From Agapetus fuscipes (lineage: Eukaryota > Arthropoda > Insecta > Trichoptera > Glossosomatidae), in assembly GCA_951799405.1 (NCBI GenBank), contig OX637346.1, positions 8,021,215 to 8,085,214 of the forward strand: a stretch of 64,000 bases of DNA, written 5' to 3'. Of the stretch, positions 11,096 through 23,179 are shown piece by piece. The translations under genes and the position numbers were made by a program. Below the pieces are notes generated by a model. It was not told the DNA's origin, searched no databases, and saw nothing but the letters and a program-made list of their open reading frames with translations. Positions within the stretch are counted from its first letter, which is position 1. The number at the start of each line of letters is the position of its first letter.

Positions 11096-13366
11096 AAAAA
11101 ATAAAATCATAGCGGTATGAAAAAATAGTTCAATTTTATTTTTGCAAATTTTAGTACTTTTCATCTCGTATACCACACGGCACCCAGTAATATTATATAA
11201 CAGCGATGGTAAATTAATAATATTCCCTTCAAATAATTGGATTGCCTACATTTTGTACGAGCTAAATCCATATTCACATGATTTAGTACGTACACACGAC
11301 AGTTGCATAATGTATTCAGGTTTTACTGGAACAAAACGTAATCTCTCAAATGCATGTCATGTAGGCTTTTAAACACTAATTATTATTCTCTTTGTAAATC
11401 TACCGCGTTTCCCACACAAACCATATTATTTCACATTCATAAAATTAGTCAAAACCGTAGTACACAGCTTACAAAAACATGTTCACTTAAATGAGTAGGC
11501 ATTGGGAACTTCGAACACTAAACCAAAGTAAGAAATAAATCTAACTTGCATTAATTACTTTCATACTAATCTCGTCATTTATCAACATTTAAGCATAATT
11601 TGACAGTTAATTTTTATTTATTTCTTTTAAATACGTTTCCACAGTAATATTAGCTGTCACATTTTATAATGGAGAAGTTACGTGCGTTGGATTTATGCCT
11701 TTTTACAGGGTAAATGAGATTGCGGAATAGTGTTTATTGCCTGTATCGGTCGTCATCTCTTCCTCCCACTACGAGATGGTATACCAATATCCTGGCTTCA
11801 CACCGAACAAGGCAGGATTGAGAAATCGAACATCAATAAATCATTCTGATCCTTTCCCCATCTCAAATAAATGATATAATATACGCTTGAACAATATTGC
11901 TGCCTGGAGAGAACATATTGATGCAAATGCAATAGCTGCTGGGAACTAACTACCACCGTGTATAATATAATACTTGCACAATCCATCCTTTGCTTAGAAC
12001 TTAGATACCTCAAAAAGGATGTTTACAATATACGATGGATATTAAATAAATTATTACAAGAAATATGCGCCTTTGGTTGGATGGGAATTTGTTTTATTGT
12101 TTTGTATCTTTTTAAACGAATCAGATCATTTACTCTATGCTTCTATGTAGGTAGTTGTAAATGCTTTCTTTCTGATTATTTAACAATTAAATGTTAAACG
12201 GTTAATGTAGTCTGAAGTTTTGAAATTACATATCTAAATTCGAAAGTGTAATTCAATTGGTTAAATACTTCAACGTTTGTTTTTAGATAAAAAATATTGT
12301 TTAGTGTTTATATAACGTTAGATACAATTTTCTTTTATGTTTTGTTTGATTTATTACGAGGTTGTTCAATTTTTTTTTTCATAAAGTACTTCATTGACGC
12401 AATTTCAAAACGGTCTGTCATATATCCTAAATATAGATACTCAATTGTAGACAAGGAGACAGAACACGTAAAATATAAAAATCAAATGAAATATAACACG
12501 TAAAATACAAAAATAAGATAAAATATCCAAATCTGAAGAGTCCATGTGAATGCCAATACACATTGTAAGTATGTCCTGAAAATAAACTTATCTAATCTCA
12601 TCTAAGCAAGATAATAAAAAAGCGTGTATTTTTTTCAAATACATTAAAGAAAAATAATCCATTTGTAACGTGTTCTAAGAAATATGTTTTTTCATCAAAC
12701 AAACATTTTACTCACAAGTTACGTTTGTCTGTCACTCACTCCGCTTTTCATTTTTGCTCATCTACACAGAAACTAAACTATTAGGGACACATGACTGTTA
12801 AGTGATACCAAGACGTTCTCGTACTAATATACCACGAGCAGTTACCCTACGTTCCTTTATCTTATGCTGCCTTAGTAGAAATGGTTATCAAGAAAACTAA
12901 AATTGCACAACGCCGTCTCAACTATTTCAGTAAAAAAAATTACATCACTATTCGAGGCTCAACTATGAAATAATTACTTCTTGAAGATGCATCTTTATTG
13001 TAAAGGATAATTTACGTCTTTCTATTTTATGCCATACGTTCAAAATATTAAAAACGAGCAAATTACTTTTGTTTAAAACTTAGATATTTTTTTTTTCATT
13101 ATTCCCTTGAGTGTGTGTGGAAAGCTTTGGGTATTTTTTTTAGTATCTTAAATTGAGCTTCGTTCATAATATTTATTTTTTAACCTAGGTCATGAAATGG
13201 CCGAGAACGGAGTATCAGGCAAACATGACGCGTGCGCGGTCTCGCGTTGATCGCTCATAGCGAGCTGTGACGTTCGAGGCGGGACGTAAAAGTCAGAAAG
13301 AGATAAACAGTGCGCGTAATACTTCATTCAATCAAGTACGTAGTTATAATATCAGCACTTGTAGTA
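11096..13366. other. AT-rich desert ending in a CpG-rich patch
   Basis: No gene seen. The short frames (at most 83 codons) have no motif. The last part, about 13195-13320, is clearly richer in G, C and CpG (pieces such as GACGCGTGCGCGGTCTCGCG). It directly precedes the hAT insertion. Confidence 0.5.
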
Positions 13367-13955
13367 CTCGCGATTAATGATGCCACGAATATTCGGCAAC
13401 TATTCGGTATTCGGCCTATTCGGCCACTTTTTTGCTATTCGGTATTCGGCCGAATAGTGCGTACTATTCGGCCGAATACCGAATAGCAAATCATGTAAAA
13501 AAAGACACGTTATTTTACTCAAAAATTATCTATTTATTTCCAAATTACAACATTTTAGTACTTAAAATTAATCAGTGGTAAGTTGTGATGGATAAAAACG
13601 AGTTTTTAGCATTTTCTGGTAGCAAACGATTGCGCTTTTCATCGTAAACGTTACCAGCCTCAGAAAATAACCTCTCACTATAAACGCTACTTCCAGGCGA
13701 AGAAAGATAAACTTTTGCAAATTTCGAAAGGTTCGGGTATTGTTTTTCGTTTGCTGACCACCACTTGTAAGGATCGGCCTTCCGATCTAGGCGAACTGTT
13801 TTCAAATAAAAATCCAACTCGTTTGCCACAGCATTCTTCTCCGAAGCGCCGAATATTCGGCGGCCGAATATTCGGCGCTTCGGCCGACAGCGTTGCCGAA
13901 TATTCGGTATTCGGTATTCGGCCAATTCACTATTCGTGGCATCTCTACTCGCGAT
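13367..13955. mobile_element. hAT transposon deletion derivative with perfect 8-bp duplication
   Basis: The 573-bp element (13375-13947) is flanked by the exact duplication CTCGCGAT at 13367-13374 and 13948-13955. Its ends are inverted repeats: TAATGATGCCACGAAT on the left and TAGAGATGCCACGAAT on the right (reverse-complemented), 14 of 16 matching. Both ends are packed with ATTCGG/CCGAAT units, likely transposase-binding subterminal repeats. The middle keeps only the final part of the transposase gene. It is therefore an internally deleted, non-autonomous copy that would need a transposase from elsewhere. Confidence 0.92.
13572..13841 (-). pseudogene. hAT transposase C-terminal dimerisation domain
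   Basis: The minus frame carries the hAT family dimerisation domain: DPYKWWSANEKQYPNLSKFA, then VYLSSPGSSVYSERLFSEAG, then NVYDEKRNRLLPENAKN and a stop after about 90 codons. The block S-x-x-x-ERLFS-x-AG followed by KRNRL-x-P is the hallmark of the domain that pairs transposase subunits. The frame stays open upstream to 14051, but that part (IFGRRIFG and so on) is translated subterminal repeat and flanking DNA, not transposase. The N-terminal BED finger and catalytic core are gone. Confidence 0.88.
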
Positions 13956-15025
13956 CCGACAGTGCATAATGATATTGAATATACCTCCTTTTGTAACATG
14001 CACTCTTGGTAGTAAAAGAGTTGCGTCCATTCTAAGGCGAATTTCCGTCATTTTATTTCAGCTATGTCCACAGCAAGAAAATAGTAATTAATGCTTCTAT
14101 TGTTTATTTATTATTACGTCAATAAAATCGAAAAGAGAGGGATTGAAACATGCTATTTATAACTTCAATACATTTAATATTCTTACAAGAAGATTTAAAT
14201 AACGTATAAAATGCTATTTTTACATGACTTGAACAAACTCGTATTATTATTATTATTTTCCGAAGCTGTTGAAATGCATTCATCATTGTATTTACGGATT
14301 CTCAGATTTCAAAGTTTCATACTAAAGAAACCCTCAAAAATTTGAAATGTTTTCATATATTGGTCATACAAAATAAATTAAAATGAACTATCGGATTCTC
14401 ACGCCCACCTTGGATTAAAATCGTTGCATGATTGTGTAATAATCTGTCAGCAAAAGGTCACGAAACTAAGGAATCTATTAAAACTATATTAAAACTCCAT
14501 AAAACACGGATTTGTTGTAACCATTAAACGCGTGATTAATTTCTGAATATCATGAATAACAATTTCTTAAATGGACATTCTAAAATAAGTATGCTGGAAA
14601 CTAAATAAAATATATTGTACATTGTTGTTATGTAAAAAAACATTCATTTCATTCAATTTGGAGATATTCATAATTTATTTATGTTTTTTGTCTCTAATTT
14701 TAATTACTTTTTTAGCTTCATTATCTCAATTCTATAAGTGTAAAAGTATGAAAAATGAAAAATTAAAATTTTCAGAGTTTATGTATTTACACAGTGAAAT
14801 ATTTTTTTATTAGAAGTATAAAAAAAAAAAAAAAAAACCCACACTTTTTATTTTTGTTACCTAGAATACTTTCGACTTACGTCATTGTCAAGAGGACAAC
14901 ACTGTTTTGAAAAATAAGTTATTGAAATTCTTGTTAATTATTGAACTTCTTTTAAACATAAAAAATAAAGTAATTTTATTTTTTTCTTATAAGTATTTCA
15001 TACATATTTTTAACAACCTACATAC
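13956..15025. other. AT-rich, no gene seen
   Basis: Contains a short ATT run near 14242-14262 and an A-run of about 18 at 14821. No coding signal was recognised. Confidence 0.5.
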
Positions 15026-15477
15026 GTACCTACCAGAGGCGGTTTCTATTAACGTGCATCCGTGCAGTGAGCTGCCTAGATTTTGTAATAATTTTAGCAA
15101 AAAAATGTATACACTTTTAATAAAAATATATCGTGTGGAAGAAGTGTTAAAAGATCGCTGAAGTAAAAAATCACTAATAATTATACGAAGCGCCTGATAA
15201 GCGCAAAGGACCGCTGTCATACATAATATTATAGTATAATTATTATACTTCTCGGGGCATATCGCTCAATGCACAGAGATCTTGAAAAACTTCCATACAT
15301 ATTATGAAAAACTGTCGAATCCGTGGCTGTGAGAGAGATAGCAGATCAATCATAGCTTCTGTAACGCGGTAGACAAAGATGGCAAACGCCTTGCTACGTG
15401 CAACACCCAAATATTATGAAATAGTCGACGTGTGTTGACATTATATGAACAATGAACAATGAAACCATCATAAGTTA

Positions 15478-15622
15478 GACCCTCCGCACACTAGACGACA
15501 GGCGACAGCGACTTGTCGGCGCGAATCGGCGATCGGCGCGACTCGGCGACAAGTGTGCGGAGCTTTGAACAAAATATATTAAAACTGTCGGCCGCAGCCT
15601 GTCGTCTAGTGTGCGGAGGGTC
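15478..15622. mobile_element. PIF/Harbinger-type MITE, 26-bp perfect TIRs
   Basis: A 145-bp insert begins GACCCTCCGCACACTAGACG and ends with the exact reverse complement; the perfect terminal repeat is 26 bp (15478-15503 and 15597-15622). It is flanked by the 3-bp duplication TTA (15475-15477 and 15623-15625), the PIF/Harbinger target pattern. The core is unusually GC-rich, with CGGCGCGAATCGGCGATCGG-type sequence, and there is no coding capacity. It lies inside the hAT element at 15026-16474, so it is younger. Confidence 0.92.
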
Positions 15623-15934
15623 TTACTCTCCTTAGCATTTTAAAGAAAACATTGGTTATTACAATGTTGATTATAAATAATAATTGCCAAACTGGACTCT
15701 GGATGATTCACATCCGTTCAGTTGTTAGTTGACGTAGAGATATACAGTCATCGGTTGGCCTTTGATTTTGCGGGAATATTTTTTACATTCTTTTAAAAAT
15801 CATCGTAAATTCATTACAAGATTGTTGTTAATTAATTTTCTAACTATGAATTTCAATAATAAAGCAGACGTGGACTTAATAAAAAAAAAATGTTGCAATG
15901 TAAAGCTAAATTTAAAACAGTGAATAGGGTATTT

Positions 15935-16235
15935 AAGCATCATGGCTGTGTGGTTGTGAATGGTTTTTTTCTTTCCGTGTCGTATAATTTGTGGTGAAAA
16001 ATCGTGGAGCGAAGATGTGTCATGGATCTCGCTCACCTTACTGAGGAAGTTAAACATCATGCACTTTCGTAAACTCACATTGAGCATGTAATGCCTTTAA
16101 ATTGATTAGGCCAAACAGATCTTCCACAATGGCTTGATGTTGGTTATAGAGAATCAATCAAAAATTTCAATGATAAAGTGCATGAGAACAGATTAATTAT
16201 ACCTATCTGGAACAATTTATTTTGTTAAATTTTGT
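15935..16235 (+). pseudogene. Decayed hAT transposase of the TTF/ZMYM type
   Basis: In shifting frames and through stop codons the plus strand reads FPCRIICGEKSWSED, then DLAHLTEEVKHHALS, a stop, THIEHVMPLN, a stop, LGQTD, and LPQWLDVGYRESIKNFNDKV then HENRLIIPIW. This order (C-x-x-C-type finger with G-x-KSW, 'HL...K.H..S..H', then 'G.R..I..FN..V..NR') matches the N-terminal half of TTF/ZMYM-finger hAT transposases and the host proteins derived from them. At least two stops and a frame change rule out function. Confidence 0.72.
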
Positions 16236-16474
16236 GCTGTTGTGCGGATGGATTTCCATTTTAAATAACTGTTAGTACGCGCTTAAATACATATATTCGT
16301 TATGCAAAATAACGGGTGTAGGTATGTACTCGTGTATAGCTTAATAAAACATTATATATGTACGTATTTCTTACAATTTCCATTCAAATCAAATTGGAAA
16401 ATAAAAGAAAAACTATAATTGCAGAAATTATGAACTGCCAAAAGTTTTATTGACGAGCCGCCTCTGGTACCTAC

Positions 16475-17985
16475 ATAGGAAATTTTGTATCTACAGTTCA
16501 AAAAACTTTCTCAATGTAACTTTCAAAGATACATAAACTATGTATTGTTACGTACAGACGTTCATAAACGACAGGAAGGAAGTATTTTTTACAACATTAA
16601 TTTCAAAGGTAATTATTTTTTGTAGATGATAAATACATAACGAACAAGCGGGTAGGTACCTACAGAAAAACAATATCGTTGTCGTAAAATAATTATGAAC
16701 TAATAAAACGTCCAAAAGTAAAAGTATGGAACGAGCGAAAAAAATCGAAAGTTTTTGTTTTGAAGATTTATTTGTCAGTCATTGTTTTTTAGATGAAATA
16801 TTTACGATATTTCAAGCAAAAACTAGTAGAACCTGAAGCTAACAACACACCCGGCTATTCAGAGTCATAGACTTAGTTCTAACTTATATATTTGCCTTCG
16901 TTCATATCTGAATTTACTTTAGAGATACCAAAAATGTAAGTAGATATTCAGATACATGTTTAATTAGAGTATCACTATGCATCATACATTTTTGCTGTCT
17001 TAAGTAAATTTAAAGATAATTCCGATAAAGAAACGAGATTTAGTACACTTCAGTGAATCACACTGTAAATGTCTAAAATAAGTAGAATAGTTATACAACA
17101 GATGAAATGTGAACATACATTTTGATTTACAGAGCAATTCCGCACAGCTAATAATAACAAATAAATAATTGGTCGTAAACGCACTTATTTGTAAGATTAT
17201 TATCCAATACAGTAAGAAATGTATCTCTCAGCCATATGGCGCTGAGATGTCCATTGCAAATGCTCTCAGTATAAAACTGAACGCTTAAACTCTTCCAAAG
17301 CGTTTCGCCAAAATGTAAGTAAATTAAAACTCTCACTGTAGGCAATCGTTTAGTTTTCAAATATATTTGCCAAACGCTATAATTTGAGTTTGAACGTAAT
17401 ATTAAAACTTGTGGTTCGGGTCTAATTCCGGTTCTCCATCTGCAAGGCAATATATAACTGAACACAGATACTCTGTAGCAAAGTCACATTTTGTACTGAG
17501 AACTTAGATTACATACGTTAACAACCTGGTAAATTAATTAATGACTTAAAGATAACGAGAAATTAATTGCGTTTCTAAGGAAATTCCTGTTGGTTTCCAA
17601 TACCTCAAGATTACATGAATATTAAAATTTCAGCACGTCGATCATCAATACATTATGGATTTATAAACCTTGCATTAGATCAAAAGTGATATCATCGATT
17701 TTGATTCTCGTGATTTTTGTGAATACAGACAAGGCTTTATTGTCAAAATAATCTACACGAGAAAAGTGTGCAAAAAAATGGGCGAAGAAAGTTGAAGAAA
17801 AAAAAATGGTGTCCTCAATGGCAAGATAAAATCCACATAAAATCCAAAGAGCAGCAAAAGGGAAATTGCATAGGAAAACCCCTTGAAGAAAAATGCAGGA
17901 TGCTTTATTTCGTCATAACCGAAAAGCTGTCTGTTTAATCAGCTTCCCAATTATAACAGACCAAACTTCTGAGACGGGCAATCGT
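16475..17985. other. AT-rich, no gene seen
   Basis: A 105-codon minus frame (17148-17465) shows no motif and is rich in drifted sequence. Nothing else was recognised. Confidence 0.5.
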
Positions 17986-17989
17986 CTTC

Positions 17990-18300
17990 TGTACTGTACT
18001 ATATTCTGCCGCCGTTCCACTAGGGGTGGCCGGTACCTCCGCAGATGCGCCTCCACTTTTTTTCTGTCCTTACAAACCACTTTCATTTCCTCAATATTCA
18101 TCACCTTTTTATACATACTCTTCTCTTATTCTCACTCTGCAGATTCCATTCTTTCGCAATCTCATCTATTTGGTCTAACCATTCTTTCCTCGGCCTTCCC
18201 CTTCCGCGCTTTCCTCTGACATTTTCTTTGTACACTTTCTTCGTTAGTCGTTCATCATCCATTCTTTCGAGATGTCCGAACCATCTCAAAGTCGGATAAA
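17990..18300 (-). pseudogene. RTE-like LINE C-terminal relic, frameshifted
   Basis: The minus strand reads MRWFGHLERMDDERLTKKVY, then KENVRGKRGRGRPRKEWLDQ and IDEIAKEWNLQSENKRRVCI. After a frame change it continues KKVMNIEEMKVVCKDRKK. The GHLERM...RLTKKVY...GRGRPRKEW...DQI arrangement is the C-terminal region of RTE-like LINEs and aligns with the frame at 42.8-43.4 kb. No RT core precedes it. Its far end matches 1668-1835 at DNA level. Confidence 0.82.
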
Positions 18301-19568
18301 CCGATTTTTCTTAGTATGATTTTAAAATGTCTTTAATCGCGTGCTTTCCTGTGTCCTTACTGACCCTATACCGTCAAACATCCTGTGGATCGGTTTATTC
18401 GGTTTATTGTTGTGTCATGTTCTGCAATGAATTGTAAAAGGTTGACAAATATGAAAGATGGCATGTTTATCTTACCTTAATTAGACAAAAGATGTTGAAA
18501 ACTCATTACGCCTCAAATTTCTGACTCAAATTACAAAACATAAAAATGGCATTTACGGTTGCAGCTGCAGTAACTTCTGCGCGCTCAGCAACGGAGTTAC
18601 TCATTTTCAAACAATTACGAAAATGCTTAATGACAAAATATTGTATACGACCTTGCGTAATGTTTAGTAAACATTGTCGGGGCAGAAGTCGGCCATATGT
18701 CGCTGGTGCACTACCGCCTGGGGACTCCTTCATTAGCGGACGACTTTCAAGTTTCAGCGCTTATTACCGCTCAGATCAGATGGAGCCAGCAAGAATTGAC
18801 AGGACTTGAATGTGTGTTGAATGTGTAAAAAAAAAGTACAGCCCGTTGCGGATTTGAATCCACACAATATAAATAATAAATTTGTTTATATTTTTAAGGT
18901 AAGTAAAGAGTTGCCATCGGTATAAAACAAAAACCATAAGTGCACATTACGTATAGGAGAATATATATAATCATCAATATTATGTCTGTTAAAAAAGTCA
19001 AGATTTCACTGTATTCTCAGCGCTTTTTTCATGGATTGATTTTTAATTTTTCAACATTTTTATAAATAACAATTTGTGTCTTTTCTCGTCTATTAACCTA
19101 AACAGCATGTTTCAAATACTAGTATATTATTTTCACCTTATCTCGACTTATGGTCATTTGAGTCGTATAGAAACAAAGACCGGAATTTAGGTTTTGGTTC
19201 GAAAATGAGATGAATCTATTATGAAAACACAAAAAAAAACATTCTCTGTACTTCCATGATAATGTTAATCTCATTTTTGAAAAAAAAACCTAGATTGTCG
19301 TTTTGGATTATGTACGGGTCGTAGTGCTATATTATACTGCTTTCATTATTTCAAGTAATTTTTGCAGCATATGGACTTATCGTCATTTACAATTTTACAA
19401 GCCGACCTCAACTACTTGCATTCTACACTGCCTTCATCTGAACACAGTCGCAGCATCTCGCTTTGTTGATGCGCCGTTTTTGGCGTGATCTCTTAGGAAA
19501 CGTGTGAACGTCCGTACATGGCCGCAGAGACAGTTGCATGCGCCGCAATATGGTCACAATACTCGCAA
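18301..19568. other. Mostly unassigned; moderate-GC patch at 18.54-18.81 kb
   Basis: 18540-18810 is less AT-rich and open in both an 87-codon plus frame and a 75-codon minus frame. I recognise no family. One copy of an uncharacterised dispersed repeat (core TCTCATTTTTGAAAAAAAAC) lies at about 19268-19312. Confidence 0.45.
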
Positions 19569-19632
19569 TCCCTCCTCTCCTCATGAAGCTGGCAATATGG
19601 TCACATCCCTCCTCTCCTCATGAAGCTGGCAA
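19569..19632 (+). repeat. 27-bp direct repeat, 37-bp period
   Basis: The segment beginning TCCCTCCTCTCCTCATGAAG is present twice exactly, at 19569-19595 and 19606-19632, with CAATATGGTCACA before each. It lies in a CpG-richer patch (19480-19740) that also holds a 62-codon frame without a recognised motif. Confidence 0.85.
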
Positions 19633-20897
19633 CTGGCCACGCGGAGCCATGGCGGGCCCAGGTGTGTCGCGAAAATTCAATTGCACAATAATTGGCGTCG
19701 CCAAGAAAGTGCAGCAGTTATTATGAAAATGCACCGCGATATTAAAGCTGTCCACAATGCAGAAACTTATGCGTGTATATTATTTATACGTGTCCAAGAA
19801 ATAAAGTGAACCGATAAATTTATGCAGCGTAGGGCTGCGTTATGAGACGCACTGCAGTCTTGTTGGACAAATTCTGAAATGTTTTGAATAGTTCTTGTCA
19901 CATAGGTAGAAAAAAAATGACTGTATTCAGGCTGAAAAGAGGATGGATGGATCAAATTTAAATAAAAGTTAGAACATTTAACAACAATGACGATTAAAAC
20001 AAAGCTTTCAATGCATAGAATCGTGTCTGAAAAGTCTTTCAACAATTCAAATTATACATAATATACTTTTAAGTGATAATAATAATTTAATAATTTGACA
20101 ATATTTTTAGTGCCGTTTTGTGAGCTCAGTGCAAGGTCTTGATGGAGCCTACGAACAGATACACATTGTACAAAAAGATACAATTCCCTGAGATAAAAAG
20201 GCTAGGGATAAAATTATTTTCAATTATATTTGTTTTCTTGGCTGGTAAACGTCATCGGTGTATGTGACTTAGTACTTAGCAAAATATTCAACAAAATATT
20301 TTGTTGACCTTTCCCCTCAAAATCTGGCTATGTGAAATCATGTTTTTTTGTCTTCCATCGTTCACAAAGATTTTTCGTAAACAGCTAGTGTGTTGCATCT
20401 ACGATTATGGCCAGATACTTTATATACGCAAAGGCTGCTTTTAGATTACTAGTATTTCCAAGTGAAATTAACGATTTATCTTGCGACAAAATAATGAAAC
20501 GTTTTTCCGCGTACCCCTCGCACATACTTAATTATGATCTCCACCACTTGTGTATGTAGGCGCTACCGGGTACATGTAGGGAAAATCAGACGTGATGTCA
20601 TGCATTTAAAGGTATGGTAAAATATGATTAGACCACTCTTAAAGGCGGTTATTATTGTAGCAATTTTAATAATGAGATCTAGAAATTTCCATGATTCATA
20701 TTTTTCTAAAAAATAAGGAAAAGCTTTACATTAGAAGTACACGAAAATATAATATTTATTCTTATCTTTCAATGTTATCACATCCCAAGACTAGCATTGG
20801 TTTCCTTTAACTTTAAGCAAACTTCCAACAAGGAAATGTTTTTTCTTTCTGTGAAAATAAGTAAATTAAGTACTCCTCTTGTTTTTTTCAATCGATA
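19633..20897. other. No gene seen
   Basis: AT-rich unassigned sequence. A 92-codon minus frame (19767-20045) lacks any recognisable motif. Confidence 0.5.
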
Positions 20898-21146
20898 TTC
20901 CTTGACTTATAGGTTGGTATGAGGCTAACCACTCATACTGTAAAAATGGTTTTACTTTGCCAATGTCACCCCTGTTTCAGGAAAGGTCGGCAAAAGTTGT
21001 GGGGCTTATGTTCATTTGAGGTTTGGAGTTTATTGTAAGTACACATTCAGCATTTGTAAGAGAGAACTACACGTGTTGGTTTGTGGGCATACATCTAGAG
21101 CTTTAAATGAATATATCCTTGCAACTTAGATTATAGATTATAGATA
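20898..21146 (+). mobile_element. GATTA-tail retroposon, near full length
   Basis: Starts TTCCTTGACTTATAGG and ends CAACTTAGATTATAGATTAT. Its 3' half (ACTACACGTGTTGGTTTGTG) matches the copies at 810 and 22446, which form one subfamily. Confidence 0.87.
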
Positions 21147-22445
21147 CATAAAAAGAGCTTTGATAGTTAAATGCGTAACTCACCTTTATTTCAGTTGATT
21201 ACAAAATATTAAATAAATCTAGGTAATACAGATAAATAATTATAGTGAATTCAAATTGCAATAAATAGTTCATCCACAGTTCTAAGTTGCACTAAGAGTA
21301 CCAACAGCATCCTATCCATTACAGTCGTGAGTAAAAATATCGTTCCAATAGAAGTATTAGCAAATCCAACGGCGTTATTTATGTTTAAAAGCTGTACGTA
21401 CTTTGTTAATTGAATATCTCGGAGGCTTTTAATACAGTTTACCACAGTGTACTCTGTTGTATATTATTGTAGAATACATTGGGTAATAATTAGGGTTTCT
21501 TGTCGGCCATGTTTGGTGAAAGGATTGCAGTGTCCCAAGCACAATACGTCTTGTTTAAACTCAACTATAGAGTTAACAAAAAATATACTAAAACTTAAAC
21601 AACGTTTCTACAGAACGTTTTAGTTTCCGGTTAGGTTTTGTACTTGGCGTATTGTTCTACAAATGGGCAAATATTCAGATGATAACAATATCCGCGGCTA
21701 ATGAACAATTTCGCAATGTTTGCATAAATTATATTGTAAGAAATACCTTTGTATTGTTGTTGTTAAAGCACAATGGTAACAACAATAATTAGAATCCTTT
21801 TATATTCTTGTAACAATGTTTTAATATTTCACAATACTGTTTGAATTGAATTGACTTTTATTTAGCTTTTAATATACATGAAGAATGAACCATATTATGT
21901 TTATTATATCTTTCCATATAAATTTAATCCCCTTCTGGATATAAGCCTCTAGATTCACCTATATCAGTGTTTTATCCCGGTGTATATATTATTAACTATC
22001 CACTTCTTTATCACAATATTTGTAAATCTTTTTAAAATAAAAACATAGAGAATTTTTTTTTTATGAGAAGGTATAGAAACTTTTGAGGACTCTGAGGTGT
22101 CCTCTTGAAAATGACTTATAGGTACAAGTCGAAAGTACTCGAGGGGAATTACATGCTCAACTTGCCGAAATAAAATTCTGGGTTTTTTAAACATTTTTAT
22201 ACTTTCTCATACAATCCTTGTCAAGAAATCCTGAACTTGGCTGTACTTTACCAAAAATATTTCCTACATAAATTGGACCAAATCACATTTGGTTTTGTAG
22301 AAGCAAGACAACGATTGAGATTGTTGTACGACATAATCGTCATCATTGATTGGCATGACAACTTGGGGTGGTTCTTCACCACCTTGATCAACCACAGCCA
22401 TATTTATCTGGGTTTTCCCAATGTCCTGCGCTCCTTTGGGTCCCT
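21147..22445. other. No gene seen
   Basis: AT-rich. Frames at 21251-21445 (minus), 21964-22194 (minus) and 22237-22458 (plus) are short and show no motif; the last runs into a retroposon tail. Confidence 0.5.
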
Positions 22446-22885
22446 ATATAATCTATAATCTAAGTTGCAAGGATATATTCATTCAAAGCTCTCAGATGTA
22501 TGCCCACAAACAAACACGTGTAGTTCGCGCTTACAAATGCTGATTGTGTACTTACAAATAAAATCCAAGCCTCAAATGATGCCAATGTCACTCCTGTCTC
22601 AGGGAAGAACGGCAAGAGTTGCAGGGCTTATGTTCATTTGAGATGGGTTCTTATAATGTAGGTCCACATGCGGCATGTGTTAGCGCGAAATTATACATGT
22701 CTGCTTGTGGGAATGCATTTGATATATATCCTTGCAGCTTTGATTAGATTAGATTTGATTAGATTAGAAATGAACATAAGCCCTGCAACTCTTGCCGACA
22801 TTCCCTGAAACAGGGGTGACATTGGCAAAGTGAACCATTTTTTACAGTATGGGTGGTCAGCCTCATACCAACCTATAAGTCAAGG
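22446..22885 (-). mobile_element. GATTA-tail retroposon, split by a second copy
   Basis: Two pieces of one minus-strand copy (22446-22579 and 22768-22885) are separated by a plus-strand insertion of the same family. Removing the insert and one AAATGA restores continuous consensus across CCTCAAATGAACATAAG. The host copy belongs to the subfamily with ACACGTGTAGTTCGCGCTTA. Confidence 0.9.
22580..22767 (+). mobile_element. 5'-truncated GATTA-tail retroposon nested in another
   Basis: The 188-bp insert starts mid-element at TGCCAATGTCACTCC and ends in a run of GATTAGATTAGATTTGATTA repeats. It is bordered by the 6-bp duplication AAATGA (22574-22579 and 22768-22773). It carries the variant GGTCCACATGCGGCATGTG also seen in the copies attached to the RTE-like LINE. 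Truncation at the 5' end, an intact tail and a duplication together are the signature of target-primed reverse transcription. Confidence 0.92.
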
Positions 22886-23013
22886 AATACGAGTAATAAA
22901 TAACATTAAAGTATAAAAAAAAAACAACAAAATCTTAAAAATAAATCCATACAAAAAAAGTCAAAAATTTCTTATGCAAAAAATGTAGAAAACTAATAAA
23001 CCAACATTACAAA

Positions 23014-23160
23014 TCAGCATTGAAGATTAGCAGATCCCTCATACTCATATTTTACAGGTTTCGATGGGCGATGGTCTATTCGGTGTATGTGACCTAGCCA
23101 ATGCAGCCTTCTGACTTTTATCGAATGGATTACGAGTATAACTACGAGCTCAGGTACACC
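23014..23160 (-). pseudogene. LINE C-terminal relic
   Basis: The minus strand contains IKVRRLHWLGHIHRIDHRPS followed by KPVKYEYEG. The R-R-L-x-W-L-GHI-x-R motif marks the region just after the RT domain in RTE-like LINEs. No further LINE sequence is recognisable. Confidence 0.5.
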
Positions 23161-23179
23161 GCGTGTCGTTGGCATCTTG

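Larger units (their letters stand above)
15026..16474 (+). mobile_element. hAT transposon (ZMYM/TTF-finger type), perfect 8-bp duplication
   Basis: The 1433-bp element (15034-16466) is bounded by the identical 8-bp duplication GTACCTAC at 15026-15033 and 16467-16474. The termini are CAGAGGCGGTTTC on the left and, reverse-complemented, CAGAGGCGGCTCG on the right. It holds a decayed transposase segment (about 15935-16235) and was later invaded by a 145-bp Harbinger-type MITE. The perfect duplication fixes both boundaries. Internal stops show that it is dead. Confidence 0.9.

Noticed and set aside
15800..16087. 95-codon minus-strand gene
   Set aside because: It overlaps the opposite strand of the decayed hAT transposase and has no motif.
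18546..18809. 87-codon plus-strand frame as an exon
   Set aside because: Open on both strands, no recognisable family, no clear splice sites; left as unassigned.
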